This document shows, one piece after another, positions 56,187 through 64,000 of a stretch of 64,000 nucleotides of DNA. A program made the translations under genes and the position numbers. Positions within the stretch are counted from its first letter, which is position 1; the number at the start of each line of letters is the position of its first letter. Location: assembly GCA_031835245.1 (NCBI GenBank), contig JAVKOQ010000019.1:17501-81500 (forward strand), written 5' to 3'. The DNA comes from Balamuthia mandrillaris (Eukaryota; Discosea; Longamoebia; Balamuthiidae). Under the pieces are notes generated by a model. It was not told the DNA's origin. It saw only the letters and a program-made list of their open reading frames with translations, and ran no database searches.

Positions 56187-57501
56187 TCAATGGCATGTAC
56201 AATCTTTCGACTTGGCGTTCTTCTTTTCATCTGCTTTCTCTTTGTTCTCTTCTGGGGGCAGACGGATATTCTTAAGCTCTTCCTCGAGTTGAGATTCATA
56301 GTGTTTCAGTTGGGCTATCGTGGATACCACCTGTCTCTTTCGCTGCTTCCATTCCTCCTCCGTGCATCCCATTCTCCAGTTGGGCAGGGAGCGAACACAC
56401 TCGATGCTGCACATGTGGCAAAGCAGAGGCACTAGGTCGGTGCCCATCACATCCACCGTCCAGCACATAAACGGTTCGCCAAAGTAAAGCTTTGTGCACT
56501 TGGAGCAGCGGTCACAGGAGGACAGTCGTTGCGCCAGTTCAGCTGGAAGTGCACCCTTTGGAACTGTTGCATTTGTCGACACTATGAAACTGCATTTTGT
56601 TCGCGTTAGTGTATGTCGTCTATGCATAAGAGAGAAAGGAGAAAGGATAGGAAAAGGAAAAAAAAAAAAAGAAACCTGGAACAGATATCTACTAAAGAAG
56701 GCACGCGAGAGGAAGACCTGTCGGTTGGGTGAGGAGGCAAGCGTGGCAAAGGCCAATTGTTCTTATAGTTGCCATAGATAGCTCTTGTGGAAACAGTGGT
56801 ATCCTTCCCAAAAAAAAACAACGAACACATTTATGCCGAAAGCCAAAAAGAAAAGAATGTAAAGATACAGTATAATAAGTACCTTCAATGGGCACCGAAG
56901 GGCTTCGTAGGGGAAGTAATGCAGCCTATAACTGGTGTATGGACAAAAGACGCGCAACTTCTTCAGGTTGCCAATGCAGCGAGGCACCTGGATCAACGTT
57001 TTGCAGCCGTACAGTATCAGCTCTTCCAATTGTGTGCACTCCCCTGTTTCTCTGATTGTAAGAACGGGAAGAAGAAGAAGAAGAAGAAGCAGAACAAGAA
57101 GAAGAAGAAGAACAAGAACAAGAACAAGAAGAAGAACAAGAGGAAGAAGAAGAACAAGAAGAGGAAAAGAGGAAGAGGAACGGGAACAGGAACAGAACGC
57201 GACCAGAAATGACGAATGAAGGAAAGAAACATACCTATTTCAGGCGGAACAGTAACGATTTGCATTCGGGCAAGAGAAAGCTGCTTCTCTTGCTGGGCGA
57301 TAGCGCTCAAGATCTTGGTTCTTGCTGCCTCATAGTCTTTATTGGCGTCGGAAGTCTACATATGATTCATTTTACATAAAATTAAGGAAAAATAGAATAA
57401 TCAGGATATCCACTTTTCAAGAGGAGTTAAACCATCCATCCAGGAGCTAGCGCGTGCAGAACCGGCCCATCTTTGGAGGTGCAAGAAGAACAAGGCCACA
57501 T
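56187..57501 (-). CDS. Leucine-rich repeat protein with Cys-rich C-terminus (LRRC58-like)
   Basis: Exon 1 (ATG 57501) reads MWPCSSCTSKDGPVLHAL; it joins in phase to EAARTKILSAIAQQEKQLSLARMQIVTVPPEIG. Then come LRRs (QLEELILYGCKTLIQVPRCIGNLKKLRVF), a segment PLPRLPPHPTD, and the last exon: LAQRLSSCDRCSKCTKLYFGEPFMCW, PLLCHMCSIECVRSLPNW and a charged coiled tail ending DCTCH. The CxxC...CW...CxxCSxxC arrangement after LRRs resembles the C-terminal metal-binding module of LRRC58/LRRC28. Role unknown; probably a protein-binding adaptor. AAG/AAC repeats lie in an intron (57066-57200). Three GTCGAC elements precede the start. Confidence 0.7.
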
Positions 57502-57540
57502 CTCTTTTTATTTTTGTTTTCATCTCGCGTTTGTTTTTTT

Positions 57541-57588
57541 GTCGACACACGCATTACTGTCGACGGAAATTTTGCGGACATTGTCGAC
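57541..57588 (-). promoter_or_regulatory. Triple GTCGAC cluster before the LRR gene
   Basis: GTCGAC occurs at 57541-57546, 57559-57564 and 57583-57588. The site nearest the gene reads GTGTCGACAAAAAAAC in gene orientation, 40 bp from the ATG at 57501. TOR starts 385 bp away on the other strand. Confidence 0.5.
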
Positions 57589-57603
57589 GGAAAATAAGTC
57601 TCA

Positions 57604-57687
57604 ATAAAAAGAAAAGAAAAGAAAAGAAAAGAAAAGAAAAGAAAAGAAAAGAAAAGAAAAGAAAAGAAAAGAAAAGAAAAGAAAAGT
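57604..57687. repeat. (AAAAG)n microsatellite between LRR gene and TOR
   Basis: Seventeen near-perfect AAAAG pentamers lie in the divergent intergenic region, right after the triple GTCGAC cluster. Its length could vary between strains and affect spacing in a shared promoter. Confidence 0.95.
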
Positions 57688-57972
57688 TTGGGGTCCTCTC
57701 TGCTTGCTTGGGCTTTGCCGGAAGCCAACCAACCCAGGGGGAAAAGAGAGGCGCGGATCCAACGAAACGGGGTACAACAACAAACAAGGTTTCTCACTCC
57801 ACCCTTTTATTTTGTTGCCCGTTCCACAACTAATTTTTTTTGTTATTATGAAATCTTTGGCAATACAAAAAAAAATGTGAAGTTACGCCGAAACTCAAAG
57901 ACCGGAGAAGAGGCCTTCCTTTGGAAGGGAGAAACACGCAAAGGCAAGACGCGGTGCCGCGAGTCGTGAGCA

Positions 57973-58598
57973 ATGTCCTCCTCGAAGAGCAACGTGATGG
58001 ACAAGGCCGTCAGCAAAGCGCTGAAGAAGCTGTTGGCGGAACTCAAGGATAAGTCTGTGTTGAACTCTTTCGTTGCTCTTCTCTTTCCTTCCCATTTCTT
58101 CTTTTTTTTTTGTCTTGTCTTCTTTATTTGTTTCGTTTGCTTTTTGCAGTGTTGTGTTGCTTGTATTTTCTTTTGCATGTGTGTTGGTTATGTAACTCAT
58201 TATTCCCTTCTTGCATTGTTGTACTGAAGAGATGTGGCGGTTCAAGAGCGGGCAGCCAAGAAGCTCAAAGCCTATGTTCGTTTCTTGTTCTTCTTGTTCT
58301 TCTTCTCCTTCTTCTCTCTCTATGTTTTCTGCTTTCTTCCATTCTCTGTCCTCTTCTTTTTCTCTTCGTTTTGTTTTTCCTTTTCTTCTCTGTTCCTTTT
58401 CCATAGCAGTAACCATGAACAAAACATCCGTAGACGGCAACGCAGAGCCGAGAGATGTCAAAAGAAGATTTCACTCGGTTCATGAACGAACTTATCAATG
58501 AACACATCTTTAACCTTGTAAATAGCAACAGCACTGTAGAAAAGATTGGTGGCATTATGGCCATTGGTACGTTTACTTTTTGATATTGCTGTGCTCTC

Positions 58599-58629
<31 letters not shown>

Positions 58630-59437
58630 CTCTCTCTCTCTTTCTTTCTCTCTCTCTCTCTCTCTCTCTCCCTCTTGTGCTGCGAAAACCTTTTGTTCGC
58701 TCCTAAAGGTGAGAGGTAAAGTGTGAAAAACAAGAGTTAACCTTTTTATTGTTTGTGTACAGATGAGTTGATAGACATAGAGTATGATGAAAACTCAAAG
58801 ACTGGTAATTCTCTCTCTCATTTTGTTTGGTCTGTTCTCAATTACTGACGCATGCCTTATCTCTTAACTCTCTTTCCAGCTCGTCTGGCCAGTTATCTAA
58901 ACAACGCACTGTCTTGTAATGATATCGATGTCATGAATAGAGCCGCCAAGTCGTTAGGTTTGTTTGCTCCTCTTTATCTCTCAAAGTTATTTGCTCACAT
59001 CCTTCTTCCTGTCCTTTGTTCATCTCCTGACAAAATAAAGGTCGGTTGGCCCAATCAAGCAGAGGCACACTGACAGCAGAGTTTGTAGAGGCTGAAGTCA
59101 AACGCGCTCTTCAAACGCTGAAAGATGACTCCCCCAAAAACTCGAGCAACCGACACTCTGCTGTGTTGGTGCTTCGCGAGCTGGCAGAGAATGCGCCGAC
59201 CCTCTTCTACGTTCATGTCGGTTCCTTCTTCGAGCTGGTGTGGTCCGTTTTGAGCGACTCAACAACTCAAGTAAGGTTGGATGCTGTTGCTGCTTTGCAT
59301 GCTGCTCTTGTGTTGATTGCGGAGAGGGCGGAGCGGCTTCGGCTACAATGGTATTGGAAGATATACAACGATGCTCAAAACGGATTCAAGAACGGCACTC
59401 CTACTCAGATTCATGGCTCTCTCATCACCATCGGTGC

Positions 59438-59479
<42 letters not shown>

Positions 59480-60343
59480 CTCGTATGCAATACTTATAAA
59501 CAAAAAAACAAACAAACAAAAAAATAACGCACATAAAGGAGAATTGTTGGATAATACAGGACAACAATTCATCAACACGAGATTTAAGGAAGTCTGTGAC
59601 ACCATTTTATCCTACAAAGACTACAAGAACGACAGAAATCTGGTAAAACGTACGGTGGTAATGTTGCTGCCTCGTCTCGCCAAGTTTAACCCACAAGAGT
59701 TCGTGCCGGCCTATTTGGAAACGTGTATGACTTATCTGCTAGGCAGTTTGAAGAAAGAGAAGGGAGAGGGAGATCGTGCAGCTGTCTTTCTTGCTATCGG
59801 CCAGATTGCACTGGTAACGTTTTTGTTTGTTGTTTGTTGTTGTTTGTTTCTTATAATTTTGTTTTTTACAAAACTAACACAAACATTAAAAGGCTGTTGG
59901 AAAGCACATAACGCCTTACTTGGACCAAATAATGGTGAATATAGTGGCTTCATTGGAGAAGCCTGGCAGTAGGCTCTACTGCATCGAGGCCCTGAGCTGC
60001 ATTTCCATGTTGGCCAAATCCGTTGGCCCGGATCTACAGCCGCACATGCATATTGTCTCCAACAAACATCAGACTGATATGACTGCCTTACTCGGTAAGT
60101 ATTCGTTCTTTTCTTTTATCTCTTACCTCATTTCGCATTTGTCATATCTCGTTCATCTCTTCTGCTTATTAACACTGTGTTATTCAAAGAACTTATGTTC
60201 GGAACGGGATTGAGTCCGATGCTGACGGAAGCTCTGACGGAGTTGGCAGGCCATATCCCTTCCATGTTATCCAACATCCAAGAAAAGCTTATGGACCATA
60301 TATCTCTTATATTGGCCGGCAAATCATTTTTGCACCCAGGTCA

Positions 60344-60378
<35 letters not shown>

Positions 60379-60892
60379 ACAGTAAACGCGTGTTGACAAA
60401 AGATAAATTTCTACATCGAAACAGACCAGAGAAGATTCTTTTTGAACGCAACTGGATCCAAAGAAGAAGGCATGAATGTATGTGTTGTCTCTCTTACAGA
60501 TGCAAACGATCTTTATAGGATTCTAACAACAATATAACAGCCATATCAAGAAAAGCCAAAAGCAGCGATCATTCAACTTGCTTTATATACATTGGGTTCT
60601 TTTAACCTTCAAGAAAAACTTCTCATTGACTTTGTAAGGGAAACAGTGGTTGGCTTTCTTGATGACGATGACAGGTATGTGTTTACTTTTACGCATCCAT
60701 GTTGCTCTTCTTCTTACGCCCGTCTTGCAGTGGAATAAGAAAAGCAGCAGCAGAGACCTGTTGTTCTCTGCTAGTGCGTGCTCATAGAAGTTCTGCCGAA
60801 GCTCCCACACGAGGTCAACTTGCAGTAGTTACTGGGGAGGTGCTAGAAAAGCTTTTGATTGTCGGCATTGCTGATCCAGGTTCGTTCTCTCT

Positions 60893-60935
<43 letters not shown>

Positions 60936-63900
60936 GTATCTTATTTTGAGAATCTCTTATTCTTTATCGATTTGTATGAAAGACCCAAGCGTCCGCAAAA
61001 CCGTTCTATCTCGTTTGGAATCCACGTTTGACTATCACCTGGCCCAAGCGGAAAACCTCCGCTCCCTCTTTATCGCCTTGAACGATGAAGTCTTTGAGAT
61101 CCGAGAGCTGGCCATCACGACCATCGGCCGCCTCACCATTCGCAACCCCGCTCACGTTATGCCCTCCCTTCGCAAGACCCTTATCCAGCTCCTCACCGAG
61201 CTCGAGTTCAGCGGTGACAGCAGGAACAAGGAGGAAAGCGCTCGTCTTTTGGGCCACTTGATTCGCAGCTCGAGAAGACTCATAAAACCCTACGTGGAAC
61301 CCATTCTAAACGTGTTGCTGCCCAAACTTGAGGATCCTAATCCGAGAGTGGCCACCTGCGTTTTGGCCACGCTGGGAGAGCTGTCTATTGCCGGTGGGAA
61401 GGACATTCAGCCATACATTCATCAGTTGTTGCCACTCATTATTGGTACTCTGCAAGATAAGAGCTCCGTGGTCAAGAGAGAGGTTGCCCTTCGGACGTTA
61501 GGTATACCCTGTTATTCCGACGAATTTCTCGTTGTCTCATATTGCTATTCCTATGAATCTTATTCTCTTTCCTTCAAATAGGACAATTGGCACAAAGCAC
61601 AGGATACGTAATCGATCCATTTTTGGACTACCCAAACCTGATGGGCATTATTCTGCTTACATTGAAAACGGAGACGGTGCCCTCCCTGCGCAAAGAGATA
61701 GTAAACGTACTTGGCATCATGGGAGCGTTGGACCCTTACAAGCACAAAATGAACCAAATGAAACTGCGAAAGCAACATTTAGACAGTGGTAAAACAGAAG
61801 AAAGGTAAACACCTCTCTCTTCGCTCTTCTCTCTCTCCTCTCTCCTCTCTACTCTCTCTCTTGATGTCGTTTGTAACACCGAACTCAAACATAACCCGAA
61901 AACAATAGCACGATGGCAGCAACGGTGGATGCTTTGATGGGCGGCAATTCCGAGCTTTACTATCTAACGGTCTCTGTGGGTGCGCTCATGAAAGTTTTGA
62001 GCGATGCTTCATTGGAGAAGCATCACAAACAGGTGGTCAGCGCCTTGCGACTCATCTTTGAGGAAATGCGTTCGAAATGCGTTTCTCTGTTGCCACAAAT
62101 CATGCCCCCATTTCTTCAAGGTTTATTCTGCTTCCTCGCTGTGTATTTTAATTTGTTTATTCTTTTCTCATCGCTTCTTTATACTCAAAACAGCTGTCTC
62201 CAAAACGAAGGAAGATGGTTTTAGGGACTATCTCTTCGAGTCATTGAGCAACCTGGTGCACATCGTCAAACACCACATTCGTGACTATCTGGACGACATC
62301 TTTGTCCTGATCAAAGAATACTGGCATTCCTCTCTATTGCTCAACCGGATCATTACTCTGGTGGAGGAGATCTCCGTCGCCATGAGCGATGAGTTTAAAG
62401 TCTACCTACCGGAGCTCATTCCTCAGATGTTGAGCGTGCTGCACAAGGATCGTGATCCGGACCGGCAGCCAACCGAGAAAGTGCTACATGCGTTGGAAGT
62501 ATTTGGCACGAATCTGGATGATTACTTGCACCTCATCATTCCTGGTATGTTTCTTTGTAGTTTTCTTTTCTTGTTTGCATTGTGTTCTTAGCTAACCAAA
62601 GCAATACTTTTATTAAAAAAGCGGTTGTGAAACTATTCGAACAGGTGGACGTTTCTATGAAAGTAAGAGATTTGGCCATTCAAACGTTGGGGAGGCTTTG
62701 CAACAAGCTCAACTTTAGCGACTATGCCTCTCGCATCATTCATCCTTTGGCGCGAGCGTTGGATTATCCAGAGCTTCGCACGGAGGCCATGAAGACGCTT
62801 TGCATGTTGGTGCTGCAGCTTGGCTCCGACTATGCTATCTTCATCCCGATGGTCAACAAAGTGTTGGTCAAGAACAGAATGCAACATTCTGACTATGAAA
62901 CGCTCGTTAGCCGGTTATTAAAGAATCAACCTTTGCAAGACATAGAAGGAGAATACACCGGAGAAAGCCGCAGTGGTGGCGGCATGACCATCATCTCTCC
63001 TCTCAAACATCAAGGAGTGAGCGGAGGAAGCAGCGCTGGGGACTCCTCCAAAGAAGGCACTCATCAACCTTCGGAGCACGTCTCCTCCTCCCAAAACAAG
63101 AGCATTCGAGAGGCCGCTCTGGCCAAAGCCTGGGATACCAGCCACAGTTCCACGCGAGAGGACTGGCAGGAATGGATCCGTCGTTTCTCCGTGGAGCTCA
63201 TGAGAGAATCGCCCTCTCCTGCCATTCGCGCCTGCCTCAGCACCGCTCAGGTGTTCCACTCCCTGGCCAGCGAGCTCTTTAATGCCAGCTTCGTTTCCTG
63301 CTGGGACGAACTGCACGAGACCTACCAGTATCAACTGCTGCAAAGTCTCGAGGCCGCCCTCAGCGCGGAGGGCATCCCTCCTGAGATCCTTCAGGGACTC
63401 TTGAATCTGGCGGAGTTCATGGAGCACAACGACAAGACCTTTCGCATCAATCCCAAGAAGCTCGGTCTATTGGCCGAGAAATGTGCTGCTTTCGCTAAAG
63501 CATTGCATTACAAGGAAATAGAGTTTCAGAGCCAACCTGCCGACTGCTGCGAGGCCCTCATAAGCATCAACAACCATTTGGATCTGCCAGAGGCGGCGCG
63601 CGGCATGTTGCTCTATGCCGACAAAAACTTCAGCAACGAGGGGCTGCTGGAGCTGAAGGAGAGTTGGTATGAGAAGCTGCAAAAGTGGGAGACGGCAAAA
63701 AAGATGTACGAGAAGAAGCAAAAGAGCCAGCCGCTGAACATGGAGCTGACAATGGGTCGCATGCGGTGTTTGCATGCCTTGGCAGAGTGGGAAGACCTTA
63801 GCAAGCTCTCCAAGGGCATTTGGGTGCAGCAACCGTTGGAGATGTGCAAGAGCATTGCCCACTTGGCTGCAGCAGCTGCTTGGAACCTTGGCCAGTGGGA

Positions 63901-64000
63901 TGATATGCAAAAATACATTAGGTTTGTCTTCTTTAGTTGTGTGTATGTGTGTGCATGTGTGAAGCTTTCTCGTCTCTAACTTGATGCCTTCTCTCTCTCT
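57973..64000 (+). CDS. TOR: TOR kinase, N-terminal HEAT region and start of FAT (partial)
   Basis: TOR is the PI3K-related kinase that couples nutrients to growth in TORC1 and TORC2. The start is the ATG at 57973. Exons follow the TOR HEAT solenoid: [85 protein letters not shown], then [16 protein letters not shown] and the signature GALDPYKHK. The region ending the window reads [41 protein letters not shown] and [16 protein letters not shown] FAT helices. FRB, kinase and FATC domains lie beyond the right edge; the last exon seen stops at a donor near 63920. At least 17 exons. Introns carry CT tracts (58597-58672, 59439-59477, 60351-60374, 60893-60932). Confidence 0.95.

Noticed and set aside
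56573-56582. GTCGACA site inside the LRR gene
   Set aside because: It lies at an exon start within the gene, not before a start codon, so it is not counted as a promoter element.

Overview
The window is nuclear DNA from an intron-rich, gene-dense protist. Genes lie close together on both strands, often with convergent ends less than 130 bp apart. Introns are short (about 60-200 nt), mostly GT-AG, with strong CT-rich tracts. The gene set (TOR, ABI of the SCAR/WAVE complex, CARMIL with a capping-protein motif, a RasGAP giant, Qa-SNARE) fits a motile amoeboid cell, most likely an amoebozoan; this is inferred from content only and no species is claimed.

Layout. 1-6100 holds no confident gene: AT-rich spacer with diverged direct and inverted repeats, a Gag-type zinc knuckle and an LTR-like block, all relics. 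A tRNA-Asp(GTC) follows (6115-6185, minus), then ARV1 (plus), a Ser/Thr kinase (minus), an unresolved two-strand coding patch (9754-10640), an oligopeptidase-B-like protease (plus) and a seven-exon giant gene (14731-22881, minus) encoding EH, RGS, START, SH3 and RasGAP domains in one reading frame. Next come RCL1 (minus), divergent from UXT (plus); a chromodomain protein (minus); a FAM192A/PIP30-like protein (minus); a U-box E4 ubiquitin ligase (minus) whose first exon may encode a membrane anchor; ABI (minus); a PIF/Harbinger-type DNA transposon; and CARMIL (minus).

Further right are a spacer with an RRM relic, an orphan protein (minus), a SAP/HeH protein with two membrane segments (plus), a nucleotidyltransferase-fold protein (minus), a Qa-SNARE (plus), a probable mitochondrial protein (minus), a long type I membrane protein with about 30 six-cysteine repeats (minus), an LRR protein with a Cys-rich tail (minus), and the first part of TOR kinase (plus), which runs off the right edge.

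Themes. Several genes concern actin and membrane signalling (ABI, CARMIL, the RasGAP giant, syntaxin) or growth and protein quality control (TOR, UXT, UBE4, OPB). Many start codons have a GTCGACA(A/T)AAA-like element 30-85 bp upstream in a fixed orientation, which looks like a shared core promoter element. Exon joins were checked by codon phase and family similarity remembered from known proteins; no database search was possible.
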